A DNA stretch of 37,170 nt. Origin: DAOOPX01 sp964653045. GTDB taxonomy: Bacteria > Patescibacteriota > Microgenomatia > UBA1400 > PJMF01. The notes under the pieces were generated by a model that worked only from the letters and a program-made list of their open reading frames with translations, was not told the origin of the DNA and ran no database searches. The stretch's first letter is position 1, and every line of letters begins with the position of its first letter. A program made the translations under genes and the position numbers. Location of the stretch: contig CAZZBW010000010.1 of the NCBI GenBank assembly GCA_964653045.1, forward strand, positions 1 to 37,170, in the 5' to 3' direction. Of this stretch, positions 1-7,957 are shown piece after piece.

Positions 1-184
1 ATGTACAATAGAAGAGTATATTTTCTGATAATTGTTTTCCGATTCGCTTGTTTCTACAAAGAGGCAAGCTGCATACTTCATTGAAACATACTTCTATTAT
101 GAATTGAAAATCGCATTGAAAGGACAAACAAAAAGAAGTATAGTCATAAGTTAATCGTCCGCGACAGGCGGGTAAAGGTATAAT
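1..184 (+). promoter_or_regulatory. Leader and promoter region upstream of rpsS
   Basis: No ribosomal protein L2 C-terminus can be read in any frame here, so rpsS appears to start its own transcription unit. The best promoter is TTGAAA at 116-121 and TATAGT at 139-144, spaced 17 bp. An AAGG Shine-Dalgarno core at 176-178 lies about 6 nt before the rpsS ATG. The stretch also holds the octamer CATACTTC twice (72-79 and 87-94) and ATACTTCT at 88-95 inverted as AGAAGTAT at 134-141. An ORF of 27 codons from base 1 has no recognisable content. Confidence 0.6.
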
Positions 185-469
185 ATGGCCAGATCAAGTA
201 AAAAAGCTCCTTTTATTGATCCCAAGCTGATCAAAAAAGTGGAAAAGCAGAAGATTGAAGGAGCAAAAGCCCCGATCAAAACGTGGAGCCGCTCGTGTGT
301 GATTCCTCCAGACTTTGTCGGTTATACGTTCATGGTCCATCAAGGTAAAAACTTTGTGGAAGTTTTCGTGAACGAGTCGATGGTTGGACACAAGTTGGGT
401 GAGTTCGCTCCAACTAGAAGATTTAGGGGTCATGGTCGTATTGTCAAGCGCGTACTATCAAAAACATAA
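185..469 (+). CDS. rpsS: 30S ribosomal protein uS19
   Basis: Small-subunit head protein that works with uS13 near the A and P sites. The 94 residues match the usual length. The conserved core is visible: a PFID start, the SRSCVIPPDFVGYTFMVHQGK segment, a VGHKLGEFAPTR segment and a basic C-terminus. The ATG follows an AAGG site. It is the first gene of the block here, 17 nt before rplV. In most bacteria rplB precedes it; that gene is not in the 184 bases upstream. Confidence 0.97.
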   Translation: MARSSKKAPFIDPKLIKKVEKQKIEGAKAPIKTWSRSCVIPPDFVGYTFMVHQGKNFVEVFVNESMVGHKLGEFAPTRRFRGHGRIVKRVLSKT

Positions 470-486
470 TTAATGGATTAAAGAGT

Positions 487-1047
487 ATGTTGATTAAAGC
501 CACACAAAAGTACACTCGTCAAGCACCGCGCAAAGTTCGTTTAGTAGCTAACGCTATCAAGGGTTTGCCCGTGGAAAAAACGATTGAGCAATTGGGATTA
601 CTTGAGAGAAAAGCTTCGATGGTGGTATTGAAGGTTTTGAGTCAAGCTTTGGCTAATGCTCGGAACAATTACGGTCTTCAAGTAGCTGAGTTGAAGATTG
701 AGTCGATTACTGTCAGTGTCGGACCAAGTTACAAACGGTTTCGCGCGGTGAGTAGAGGTCGGGCGCATAGTATTCTCAAACGCACTTGTCATGTGTGTGT
801 CAGTTTAATTTCGACACGACAACCTTTGACCGACTCAGCCAAAAACAAGGTTGTTAGTGAAAAATCGCCTTCGGTTCTCAAAAAAGCCGCTAAACTAGAC
901 AAAAATGTTGAAAAAACCCAAACGGGCGAAATTACTCCAAAATTGGCTCTGATTGACCAAAAAAAGACATCTCCAGCTAAGGCATCAGCAAGTCGCTCAA
1001 ACCAAGTCAAGCCCACCAAAGTATTAAGACACACCACCCATAAGTAA
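487..1047 (+). CDS. rplV: 50S ribosomal protein uL22 with Lys-rich C-terminal extension
   Basis: Large-subunit protein lining the exit tunnel. Residues 1-115 or so form the normal uL22 fold: the start has TRQAPRKVRLVA, and the tunnel-loop region is followed by FRAVSRGRAHSILKRTCHV. The protein then continues for about 70 residues rich in Lys, Ser, Thr and Ala with no fold I recognise, giving 186 residues against about 110 normally. Similar tails occur on uS5 and bL17 in this window. Confidence 0.96.
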   Translation: MLIKATQKYTRQAPRKVRLVANAIKGLPVEKTIEQLGLLERKASMVVLKVLSQALANARNNYGLQVAELKIESITVSVGPSYKRFRAVSRGRAHSILKRTCHVCVSLISTRQPLTDSAKNKVVSEKSPSVLKKAAKLDKNVEKTQTGEITPKLALIDQKKTSPAKASASRSNQVKPTKVLRHTTHK

Positions 1048-1119
1048 ATTACTCTGGAGAAAACCAAAGAAACATAGTACAATACCACTCTTTATCAAGC
1101 CGATACGAGGAACAAATCG

Positions 1120-1776
1120 ATGGGACAAAAAGTAAATCCGACTAGCTTCAGAATGGGTAATACCTTTACCTGGAAATCTCGATGGTTTCAGGACAAAGAT
1201 GGATACTCAGACGTAGTTTTGGAAGATTACAAGTTGCGCAATTATTTAGAGAGCACTTTGGCTAATGCCCAAGTGGTTCAGATCGATATTGAGCGCTCAC
1301 TTACAGCGATTAAAGTGATAATTTATGTTGCCCGACCCGGAGTCGTGATCGGTCGAGGTGGGAGCAATTTAGAGTTAGTGAAAAAGGGAGTGGAGCGTTT
1401 ATTGAATCTTTCCAAAGAGCGTAAAGATAAAGTCAAAGTAGATCTAAGGATCGAAGAAGTAAAAAAACCCGACTTAAGCGCCAAGTTAGTTGCAGAAACG
1501 ATTGCCCAACAGTTAGTCAAGCGTTTCCCTCACCGCCGTGCAATATCACAAGCTTTAGAAAAAGTGATGCAGGCTGGAGCAAAAGGGGTAAAGATTAGCT
1601 TAGCGGGCAGAATTGGTGGAGCAGAAATTGGTCGAACTGAAAAATATGCACAAGGCAGCGTGCCGACTCAGACATTAAGAGCTATGATCGATTATTTCCA
1701 GTTACCAGCTAAAACTAGATCGGGTTATGTTGGCATCAAAGTTTGGATTTATCGAGGAGAGCAACAAGCAGAATAA
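1120..1776 (+). CDS. rpsC: 30S ribosomal protein uS3
   Basis: Small-subunit protein at the mRNA entry site. Its 218 residues include the KH-domain GxxG region (VVIGRGGSNLELVKKGVE, about 76-93) and the C-terminal segment with KISLAGRIGGAEIGRTE and a YGxxGVKVWIYRGE-like end. The 72-base gap before it is the longest in the early block and contains TACAAT at 1078-1083, with a weak TGGAGA 17 bp upstream, so an internal promoter is possible. A GAGGA site lies about 9 nt before the ATG. Confidence 0.96.
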   Translation: MGQKVNPTSFRMGNTFTWKSRWFQDKDGYSDVVLEDYKLRNYLESTLANAQVVQIDIERSLTAIKVIIYVARPGVVIGRGGSNLELVKKGVERLLNLSKERKDKVKVDLRIEEVKKPDLSAKLVAETIAQQLVKRFPHRRAISQALEKVMQAGAKGVKISLAGRIGGAEIGRTEKYAQGSVPTQTLRAMIDYFQLPAKTRSGYVGIKVWIYRGEQQAE

Positions 1777-1785
1777 TTACACTAC

Positions 1786-2193
1786 ATGCAACAACCTAAG
1801 AAAACAAAATACCGTAAAGAATTTAGAGGCAAACGCGCTGGAATTGCCGATCGAGGTAACAATGTCGCTTTTGGAGAGTATGGATTACAGGCAACAACTG
1901 CTAATTGGGTGTCATCCCGACAACTTGAAGCAGCTCGCAAAAAAATTACTTTTATGACCAAGCGCGCTGGTAAATACTGGATGAGGGTTTTCCCGCACAA
2001 ACCAATTACTAAAAAACCAGTTGGCGTAAAAATGGGTTCTGGTAAGGGAGCGATTGAAGAATATGTGGCGGTAATCCGCCCAGGATCTGTTTTATTTGAA
2101 ATATCTGGTGTGCCAGAAACTTTAGCACACGAAGCATTGCGCAAAGCAGGTCATAAATTGGCCGTGAGAACCAAGATAATTAAACGACAATAA
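1786..2193 (+). CDS. rplP: 50S ribosomal protein uL16
   Basis: Large-subunit protein near the A-site tRNA elbow and central protuberance. The 135 residues cover the whole family length, with KYRKEFRGKRAG near the N-terminus, VFPHKPITKKPVGVKMGSGKG in the middle and FEISGVPETLAHEALRKAGHKL at the end. It starts 9 bases after rpsC. It ends two bases before rpmC, as in the standard S10 operon order. Confidence 0.97.
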   Translation: MQQPKKTKYRKEFRGKRAGIADRGNNVAFGEYGLQATTANWVSSRQLEAARKKITFMTKRAGKYWMRVFPHKPITKKPVGVKMGSGKGAIEEYVAVIRPGSVLFEISGVPETLAHEALRKAGHKLAVRTKIIKRQ

Positions 2194-2195
2194 AT

Positions 2196-2396
2196 ATGAA
2201 AAGCAAATCGAATCAATCACTGACGGAGATGAATGTTGATCAGCTGAAAAAGTTGGCAACAGAGCAAAGGCAAGAATTGAGCCACGCTCGATTACTTTCT
2301 CAGGCAGGTAAGAGCAAGGGTGGAAGTGTGCCCAGATTAGCTGATCAATTAGCACGGACATTGACACACATTCGTCAAAAGGAGTTGAGCGTATGA
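2196..2396 (+). CDS. rpmC: 50S ribosomal protein uL29
   Basis: Small helical large-subunit protein near the exit tunnel, a docking site for trigger factor and SRP. The 66 residues show the two-helix layout: MNVDQLKKLATEQRQELSHARLL, then a basic loop, then LARTLTHIRQKE. Its stop overlaps the rpsQ start by four bases, so the two are probably translationally coupled. Confidence 0.92.
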   Translation: MKSKSNQSLTEMNVDQLKKLATEQRQELSHARLLSQAGKSKGGSVPRLADQLARTLTHIRQKELSV

Positions 2397-2626
2397 AGGC
2401 ACTAATTGGAACAATTACATCACTTTCGGCTGAAAAAACCGCGCGCGTGTCTGTGGAAAGAAGATGGAGACATCCTTTGTACAAAAAATCAGTCAAACGT
2501 TCAAAGAATTATGCATGTCAAAACTTGATTGGGGATTTAAAAATCGGAGATAGTGTCAAGATTGCTCCTTGTCGGCCAATCAGCAAAACAAAACACTTTA
2601 AAATAATGGAGAAGGTACAAGTATGA
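2393..2626 (+). CDS. rpsQ: 30S ribosomal protein uS17
   Basis: OB-fold 16S rRNA-binding protein of 77 residues. Family marks are the start MKALIGTITSLSAEKTARVSV, then HPLYKKSVKRSKNY, IGDSVKIAPCRPISKTKHFKI and a short C-terminus. It overlaps rpmC and rplN by ATGA at both ends, in standard order. Confidence 0.95.
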   Translation: MKALIGTITSLSAEKTARVSVERRWRHPLYKKSVKRSKNYACQNLIGDLKIGDSVKIAPCRPISKTKHFKIMEKVQV

Positions 2627-2997
2627 TTCAGTTAAGAAGTGTTTTGACTGCTGCTGATAATTCTGGAGCCAAGCAACTGAGGGTGATCCAGGTATATGGT
2701 GGATCATTTCGTAAATTTGGCTATGTCGGCGATGTAGTGATGGCCTCGGTAATCAAGTCAGATACCCAAGGTACAATCAAAAAAGGTGACAAGGTTCGTG
2801 CAGTCATTGTCCGGACAAAAAAAGAAAAACGCAGAAACAACGGTGAGTACATTCGCTTTGACGACAATGCCGCAGTGTTAATTGAGTCGCGTAAAAGTCC
2901 AGTACCACTTGGAACACGAGTTTTTGGGCCGGTGGCAAGAGAAGTGAAGGACAATGGTTTTAGTAAAGTAGCGAGCTTAGCTACGGAGGTATTATGA
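2623..2997 (+). CDS. rplN: 50S ribosomal protein uL14
   Basis: Large-subunit protein at the subunit interface (bridge B8 region). The 124 residues are full length. Visible family segments are MIQLRSVLTAADNSGAKQLR, GDVVMASVIKS, KGDKVRAVIVRTKK, a RFDDNAAVLI strand and GTRVFGPVAREV. It overlaps rpsQ and rplX by four bases each. Confidence 0.97.
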   Translation: MIQLRSVLTAADNSGAKQLRVIQVYGGSFRKFGYVGDVVMASVIKSDTQGTIKKGDKVRAVIVRTKKEKRRNNGEYIRFDDNAAVLIESRKSPVPLGTRVFGPVAREVKDNGFSKVASLATEVL

Positions 2998-3326
2998 AAC
3001 TGCGTATAGGAGATCAGGTGATGGTGGCCGTTGGCAAGGATAAGGGAAAGAAGGGTGCGGTCAAAAGTATCGATCCGAGAAACAATTTAGTTTTGGTAGA
3101 AGGTGTAAACCAAATCGTCAAACATCGTAAGCCCATGATGGGTCGAGCTGGCGAGCGGGTGATAAAAGAAAAAGCTTTGAATGTAAGCAAGTTGGTAATT
3201 CTCAACCGCTCTAACGAGCCAGATCGAGTGGGTTTTACAATTTTGAAAAACGGCGAAAAGATGCGAATCTTTCGCAAAACTGGCGAAATGATCGACGCCG
3301 CTAAAGCCAAGCCGACTAAAAAATAA
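2994..3326 (+). CDS. rplX: 50S ribosomal protein uL24
   Basis: Assembly-initiating 23S rRNA-binding protein with a KOW domain. The 110 residues begin MKLRIGDQVMVAVGKDKGKKG, the typical KOW start, and continue with VEGVNQIVKHRKP and a KNGEKMRIFRKTGE segment near the C-terminus. The start overlaps the rplN stop (ATGA). Confidence 0.96.
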   Translation: MKLRIGDQVMVAVGKDKGKKGAVKSIDPRNNLVLVEGVNQIVKHRKPMMGRAGERVIKEKALNVSKLVILNRSNEPDRVGFTILKNGEKMRIFRKTGEMIDAAKAKPTKK

Positions 3327-3339
3327 GTAAAGACAAAAT

Positions 3340-3900
3340 ATGCAGTACTTAACTAAACAATACTATCAAGAAGAGGTGAAACCGAAATTGCAGAAAGAGC
3401 TGGGTTTGGTTAATGCTTTTGCGGTGCCAAAGTTGACTAAGATAATTATTAACACTGGTGTGACTCAGCCAATAGATCCAAAGGCGAGAAAAGCGGTGGT
3501 CGAAAATGTGGCCGAACAATTTACCCAAATTGCTGGTCAAAAATCTCAAATCACTTTAGCCAAACAATCAATTTCTGGATTTAAGCTACGGCAAGGCGAT
3601 CCGGTAGGAGTAGCGGTGACACTTCGAGGAGAGCGCATGTGGAACTTTTTGCAAAAATTGATAGTTGTGGCATTACCTAGAGTCAAAGATTTTCGTGGTT
3701 TGTCGCGCACCGCTTTCGACGGTCGAGGCAACTACAGTATGGGAATTGATGAACAAATCATATTTCCAGAGATAAACTATGATAAAATTGACCGCGTTCG
3801 TTCGCTGCAGATTAATATCGTCACTAGCAGTACAGACGACAAGCATGCATTTGTATTACTGGAAATGTTAGGTTTGCCGTTTGCAAAGGAGAATAAATAA
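3340..3900 (+). CDS. rplE: 50S ribosomal protein uL5
   Basis: 5S rRNA-binding protein of the central protuberance. Its 186 residues match the family. Visible are an N-terminal YYQEEVKPKLQKELG, IIINTGV, GQKSQITLAKQSISGFKLRQGDPVG split over the middle, RDFRGLS-like KDFRGLSRTAFDGRGNYSMG, and a C-terminal LLEMLGLPF. The stop codon abuts the rpsN ATG directly. Confidence 0.97.
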   Translation: MQYLTKQYYQEEVKPKLQKELGLVNAFAVPKLTKIIINTGVTQPIDPKARKAVVENVAEQFTQIAGQKSQITLAKQSISGFKLRQGDPVGVAVTLRGERMWNFLQKLIVVALPRVKDFRGLSRTAFDGRGNYSMGIDEQIIFPEINYDKIDRVRSLQINIVTSSTDDKHAFVLLEMLGLPFAKENK

Positions 3901-4131
3901 ATGGCTAAGAAATCTAAGATAGCAAAATCAAAACGAATTCTGGCAAAGAGGAGAGCTCTCGAGCTCAATCCAACAGGCAAACCCAACCGGGTTGCCACCA
4001 GAGAAGTTAACCGCTGTAAAATCACTGGAAGACCCAGGGGCTATATGCGTTATTTTGGATTAAGTAGATTAACCTTTCGTGAATTAGCGGCAAAAGGAGA
4101 ATTGCCTGGTGTAGTCAAAGCCAGTAAATAG
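3901..4131 (+). CDS. rpsN: 30S ribosomal protein uS14, short form without zinc cysteines
   Basis: Small-subunit head protein, 76 residues. The C-terminal half has RCKITGRPRGYMRYFGLSR and LAAKGELPGVVKAS, which match uS14. Only one Cys remains where zinc-type proteins have CxxC...CxxC, so this is a zinc-free (C-minus) form. It is closer in length to the 61-residue zinc type than to the roughly 100-residue zinc-free type of E. coli. The ATG directly follows the rplE stop. Confidence 0.95.
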   Translation: MAKKSKIAKSKRILAKRRALELNPTGKPNRVATREVNRCKITGRPRGYMRYFGLSRLTFRELAAKGELPGVVKASK

Positions 4132-4138
4132 GAAAAAT

Positions 4139-4531
4139 ATGAATTGTGATCCAATCAGTGACTTACTAGCACGCGTACGTAATGGATACTTGGCGGGTAA
4201 ATCTTCCCTATCCTTGCCATTTTCTCGAATTAATTTTTCAATTTTAGAAATTTTATCTAAAGAAGGTTATTTGGACAAGGTAGAGACAACTGGCGAATTA
4301 CCGACCAAAGAAATTGTGGTTGCATTAAAGTACATAGGTGGGAGTCCAGCCCTAAGTGGAATAAAGAGATTGTCTAAGCCGGGAAGAAGACTTTACTCGG
4401 TGGTGAAAGATATCCCTAAAACCTTGGGAGGATATGGAATTACCATTCTTTCCACAAACAAAGGTTTGTTGACCGATAAAGACGCAAAAAAAAGCAATCA
4501 AGGTGGAGAGTTAATTTGTCAAGTTTGGTAA
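4139..4531 (+). CDS. rpsH: 30S ribosomal protein uS8
   Basis: Central-domain 16S rRNA-binding protein, 130 residues. Family segments are DPISDLLARVRNGYLAGK at the N-terminus, LKYIGGSPALSGIKRLSKPGRR, and an end with GYGITILSTNKGLLTDKDAKKSNQGGELICQVW, which keeps the STxxGxMxxxxA pattern apart from a change of the usual Met to Leu. It lies between rpsN and rplF in standard order. Confidence 0.96.
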   Translation: MNCDPISDLLARVRNGYLAGKSSLSLPFSRINFSILEILSKEGYLDKVETTGELPTKEIVVALKYIGGSPALSGIKRLSKPGRRLYSVVKDIPKTLGGYGITILSTNKGLLTDKDAKKSNQGGELICQVW

Positions 4532-4537
4532 AAATAT

Positions 4538-5074
4538 ATGTCAAGAATTGGTCGCAAAAAAATCAGCGTATTGCCGGGAGTTAAGATTGAGTTACTTAAT
4601 CACTTGGTAAAAATTCATGGTCCCAAAGGAGAGTTGAGTGTTGTGTTGCCACCAGGGGTAACAGTCTCAGCCGCAGATGATGCAGTGAGCGTTGAAGTCA
4701 AAGATTCACTGCGCCAGACCAGAGCTTATCATGGTTTGGTCAGAAGCTTGATCAATAATGCCGTCACCGGTGTGACTACTGGCTTTAAGAAGACCTTGAA
4801 GCTTCAGGGCACAGGCTATCGGGTGCAGGCAAAGGGAACTGGAATTAGTTTGGCAGTTGGTTTTTCTCACTCAGTTGATTACGCACCGCCAGCGGGTGTT
4901 TCTCTCAAGGTTGAGGGAAACAACGTCATTCACATTGATGGAATTGATAAACAAGCCGTGGGTCAAGTGGCTGCAGAGATTCGCGCAATTAGACCCCCAG
5001 AAGTATATAAAGGCAAGGGTATACGTTACGAAGACGAAGTAGTTAAGTTAAAACCGGGCAAAACAACCGCATAA
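4538..5074 (+). CDS. rplF: 50S ribosomal protein uL6
   Basis: Large-subunit protein at the GTPase-associated centre, near the sarcin-ricin loop. The 178 residues carry both uL6 repeats: MSRIGRKKISVLPGV at the start, KTLKLQGTGYRVQAKG in the middle, and IRAIRPPEVYKGKGIRY with a terminal KPGKT. The stop is four bases before rplR. Confidence 0.97.
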   Translation: MSRIGRKKISVLPGVKIELLNHLVKIHGPKGELSVVLPPGVTVSAADDAVSVEVKDSLRQTRAYHGLVRSLINNAVTGVTTGFKKTLKLQGTGYRVQAKGTGISLAVGFSHSVDYAPPAGVSLKVEGNNVIHIDGIDKQAVGQVAAEIRAIRPPEVYKGKGIRYEDEVVKLKPGKTTA

Positions 5075-5078
5075 TAGT

Positions 5079-5441
5079 ATGCACAAAGTCAACCACAACC
5101 AATCACTATTTACCAAAAGACAGCTGCGCACCAGAAAAAAACTTTTTGGGACTGCTGCCAAGCCGCGAATTACGGTGTACCGATCGAATCAGCACCTGAG
5201 TGTTCAGGCAATCGATGATGCGGCAGGTATGACTTTGGCTGCGAGTAATGATGTGGCAAAAGCAGCTAAAACTAAGGGAAAAACAAAAATTGAACGTGCA
5301 CAGTGGGTGGCCAGCGAGCTCGCAGCCCAGTTAAAATCAAAGAAAATTGAGTCAGCCGTATTTGATCGGGGTGCATATCGCTACCACGGCCGGGTAAAAG
5401 CAGTAGCAGACAGTTTGCGCGAAAGTGGCATGAATATATGA
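5079..5441 (+). CDS. rplR: 50S ribosomal protein uL18
   Basis: 5S rRNA-binding protein of the central protuberance, 120 residues. Marks are RTRKKLFGTAAKPRITVYRSNQHLSVQ, a short acidic turn, FDRGAYRYHGRVKAVADSLRESG and a C-terminal NI. Its stop overlaps the rpsE start (ATGA). Confidence 0.96.
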   Translation: MHKVNHNQSLFTKRQLRTRKKLFGTAAKPRITVYRSNQHLSVQAIDDAAGMTLAASNDVAKAAKTKGKTKIERAQWVASELAAQLKSKKIESAVFDRGAYRYHGRVKAVADSLRESGMNI

Positions 5442-6196
5442 CAGATCATCACTCAAGACAATCAGAATTTGAAGAAAAAATTATTCAGATTTCTCGTGTT
5501 TCTAAAAAAACCAAGGGTGGTAACAAGATTGGCTTTTCTGTTTTGATCGTAGTGGGTGATCGAAAAGGCAGAGTGGGAGTGGCTTTAGGCAAAGCACCTA
5601 CTGTGGCTGCTGCCATTCGCAAAGGAGCGAAAAAAGCCAAGAAAAAATTGATCACGGTGCCAATGCATGGTTCGACCATTCCATTTAAAGTTGAAGTGAA
5701 GAAGGGCGCGGGTCGAGTCTTGCTCAAACCCGCGCCAGAGGGTTCTGGAGTCATTGCTGGAGGTCCAGTTCGGGCAGTGGTAGACGCGGCTGGAATAAGG
5801 GATATTTCCAGCAAAATTCTTGGTAGTCAAAATCAAGCATCAAGTGTTTATGCCACCTTTGCGGCTCTCAAAGAAATTGAGCGGTTAGTTAAACTCAAGG
5901 GTATGAAGTTAAATTCGCACCCAAGTCGAGAAGAGTCGCAAACCCCAAAACAGTTGCCAGCCAAACCTGAATCAGTCCAACTAGTTGCTGACACTCAAAA
6001 ATTACCGCTTTTGACTAAACCCGATTCGGAAACCAAAAAAATTGCCAAAAAGATTGACAAATCAACTTCAATTGATAAACCGACTTCCACCACAAAGCCT
6101 GTGGAAAAAGCCAAAAAACCAACTGGTAAAAGCAGTCTTATCAAATCAAGCAAACCAGTCAAGCCAAAAAAATCGATAAAAGCAAAAACAAAATAA
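5438..6196 (+). CDS. rpsE: 30S ribosomal protein uS5 with long basic C-terminal tail
   Basis: Decoding-fidelity protein at the mRNA entry. Residues 1-165 or so form normal uS5: EEKIIQISRVSKKTKGG, FSVLIVVGDRKGRVGVALGKA, the GSGVIAGGPVRAVVDAAGI loop and ASSVYATFAALK. About 85 further residues rich in Lys, Ser, Thr and Pro follow, giving 252 against roughly 165 usually. A 9-bp-arm inverted repeat (5705-5736) lies in the coding region. Only 17 bases separate it from rplO, so the rpmD gene normally found here is absent. Confidence 0.97.
   Translation: MTDHHSRQSEFEEKIIQISRVSKKTKGGNKIGFSVLIVVGDRKGRVGVALGKAPTVAAAIRKGAKKAKKKLITVPMHGSTIPFKVEVKKGAGRVLLKPAPEGSGVIAGGPVRAVVDAAGIRDISSKILGSQNQASSVYATFAALKEIERLVKLKGMKLNSHPSREESQTPKQLPAKPESVQLVADTQKLPLLTKPDSETKKIAKKIDKSTSIDKPTSTTKPVEKAKKPTGKSSLIKSSKPVKPKKSIKAKTK
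5705..5736. repeat. Inverted repeat inside rpsE (9-bp arms, 14-nt loop)
   Basis: GGCGCGGGT (5705-5713) and ACCCGCGCC (5728-5736), with GAG/CTC pairing inside the loop. It is the strongest such structure in a ribosomal protein gene of this window and weaker than those in the accessory genes. Confidence 0.75.
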
Positions 6197-6213
6197 CGCG
6201 AGAGATTAATAAT

Positions 6214-6651
6214 ATGTCAATGCTTAATCAACTTAAACCAAGTACAACCAAACAGAAGAAACGTGTTGGTCGTGGCTATGGCTCAACTAAAGGCGGACAT
6301 ACTTCTGGAAGAGGACAAAAGGGTCAATTATCAAGAAGAGGTAGTAAAGTACCTTTATGGTTTGAAGGTGGTAACCTGCCTTTAGTAAAACGCTTACCTA
6401 TGCTCCGGGGAAAAGGTTTACTTTCTCCTATCAGACCAGCGGCCATTATTACGCTCACGCAACTGCAAAAACTTGGATTGAGCAAGGTATCGATCGACAC
6501 TCTCAAATTACATCGCCTCATCTCGGCAAGAACCCACTCAGTCAAAATCGTCGCAACCGGCACATTAGACCAAGCAGTTGAACTTACTGGCATTGGTGCT
6601 ACCAAAAAAGCCAAAGAAATGATTGAGAAGCTTGGTGGAAAAGTGGTATAG
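6214..6651 (+). CDS. rplO: 50S ribosomal protein uL15
   Basis: Large-subunit assembly protein, 145 residues. The glycine-rich N-terminus is clear (KKRVGRGYGSTKGGHTSGRGQKG, about 17-39), followed by FEGGNLPLVKRLPMLRG and a C-terminal domain ending AKEMIEKLGGKVV. In standard gene order this follows rpmD; here it directly follows rpsE. Confidence 0.96.
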   Translation: MSMLNQLKPSTTKQKKRVGRGYGSTKGGHTSGRGQKGQLSRRGSKVPLWFEGGNLPLVKRLPMLRGKGLLSPIRPAAIITLTQLQKLGLSKVSIDTLKLHRLISARTHSVKIVATGTLDQAVELTGIGATKKAKEMIEKLGGKVV

Positions 6652-6663
6652 TGGCTATTCCTA

Positions 6664-7947
6664 ATGAGTAAACTAAAAGATGAACTGAAAAAAATTTGGC
6701 AGACAAAACCGTTGCGGGATAAGATTCTGTTTACGGCTTTGATTTTTTTGGTTTTTCGATTTTTAGCTCACGTTCCTGTGCCTGGAGTAGATCTAGTACG
6801 TCTTAAAGCGATTTTTTACGATAGCCAGTTTTTAAGCTTACTTAATGTTTTTTCTGGAGGTACCTTGGCAAATTTCTCGATTGTGGCCGTTGGTATTAAT
6901 CCTTACATTACTGCTTCGATCATTATGCAGTTGGCCGGAATCGTATTTCCAAAAATTAAAGAGATTCAAAAAGATGGCGAATCTGGAAAAGAACGAATTA
7001 ATCAATATACTCGACTACTTTCGTTGCCGCTGGCGGTGATGCAAAGTATTTCCGTATTACTGATTATGCAATCACAACAGCTGGTGAGTTCTCTTGAGCC
7101 AATTGCTTTGGTGACGTTGATCGCAACGTTGACTGCCGGAGCGATGGTTTTGATGTGGTTGGGAGAGTTGGTCAGTTTATATGGTTTGGGAAACGGTATC
7201 TCGATGATTTTGCTTGGAGGCATCCTTAGTCAGTTACCAACTGCTGCTGTTCAGTTATTTTCTTCCACAACGAGCGACCAGTGGCTTAATGTAGGAATTT
7301 TTGGAGCAGTATTAATTTTAATCATTGGCATGATCGTGTTTATGAATGAGGCAGTCCGCAAGGTTACTATTCAGTATGCCAAGCGCCAAAGGGGGACTCA
7401 GGATTATGGTCGTTATCAAACACACTTACCAATCCGAGTGAATGTGTCTGGAGTAATGCCTATAATTTTTTCTTTGTCAATTATGTTGGCTCCTGCATTT
7501 ATAGCCAGACTACTCACCGCTTCTGCTAATGCCGATTTAATTAACTTTGGTCAGAAATTGACTTTATGGTTCGCTCCCACTTCGTGGGTATACATCCTAA
7601 TCTATTTTTTGGTGGTGTTTGTTTTTGCTTTCGTTGCCGCCATGATTTTCTTTAATGTTGAAGATATTTCAAGTGAATTGAAAAAAAGTGGAGCTTTTAT
7701 TATTGGTATCAGGCCTGGAGCCCCGACACGAAAATATCTCGAATACGTCGTCAACAGGATTACAGTTGCCAGTGCGTTTTTCCTGGGTTTTGTGGCAATA
7801 TTGCCATCTCTGTTTCAAAAAATCAGTGGAATAGGCTCCTTAGCCCTGGGCGGCACCAGTGCCCTGATTGTGGTTTCAGTGATTTTGGAAACAGCCAAGA
7901 AAGTTGACAGCATGCTTGTTGAACAGAATTACGACCAGTATCGTTAA
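6664..7947 (+). CDS. secY: Protein translocase channel subunit SecY
   Basis: Core of the inner-membrane SecYEG channel. The 427 residues fit ten membrane helices, with the plug region around LNVFSGGTLANFSIVAVGINPYITASIIMQL, a cytoplasmic loop QYAKRQRGTQDYGRYQTHLPIRVNVSGVMPIIFS, and a late loop SGAFIIGIRPGAPTRKYLE. The gene follows rplO in the classical spc order. Its partner secG is at 32392-32607; secE is not in the window. Confidence 0.97.
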   Translation: MSKLKDELKKIWQTKPLRDKILFTALIFLVFRFLAHVPVPGVDLVRLKAIFYDSQFLSLLNVFSGGTLANFSIVAVGINPYITASIIMQLAGIVFPKIKEIQKDGESGKERINQYTRLLSLPLAVMQSISVLLIMQSQQLVSSLEPIALVTLIATLTAGAMVLMWLGELVSLYGLGNGISMILLGGILSQLPTAAVQLFSSTTSDQWLNVGIFGAVLILIIGMIVFMNEAVRKVTIQYAKRQRGTQDYGRYQTHLPIRVNVSGVMPIIFSLSIMLAPAFIARLLTASANADLINFGQKLTLWFAPTSWVYILIYFLVVFVFAFVAAMIFFNVEDISSELKKSGAFIIGIRPGAPTRKYLEYVVNRITVASAFFLGFVAILPSLFQKISGIGSLALGGTSALIVVSVILETAKKVDSMLVEQNYDQYR

Positions 7948-7957
7948 GGAAGGAATT

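Noticed and set aside
179..184. TATAAT touching the rpsS start codon as its -10 element
   Set aside because: Transcription would start inside the gene; TTGAAA/TATAGT at 116-144 and the AAGG site explain the start better.
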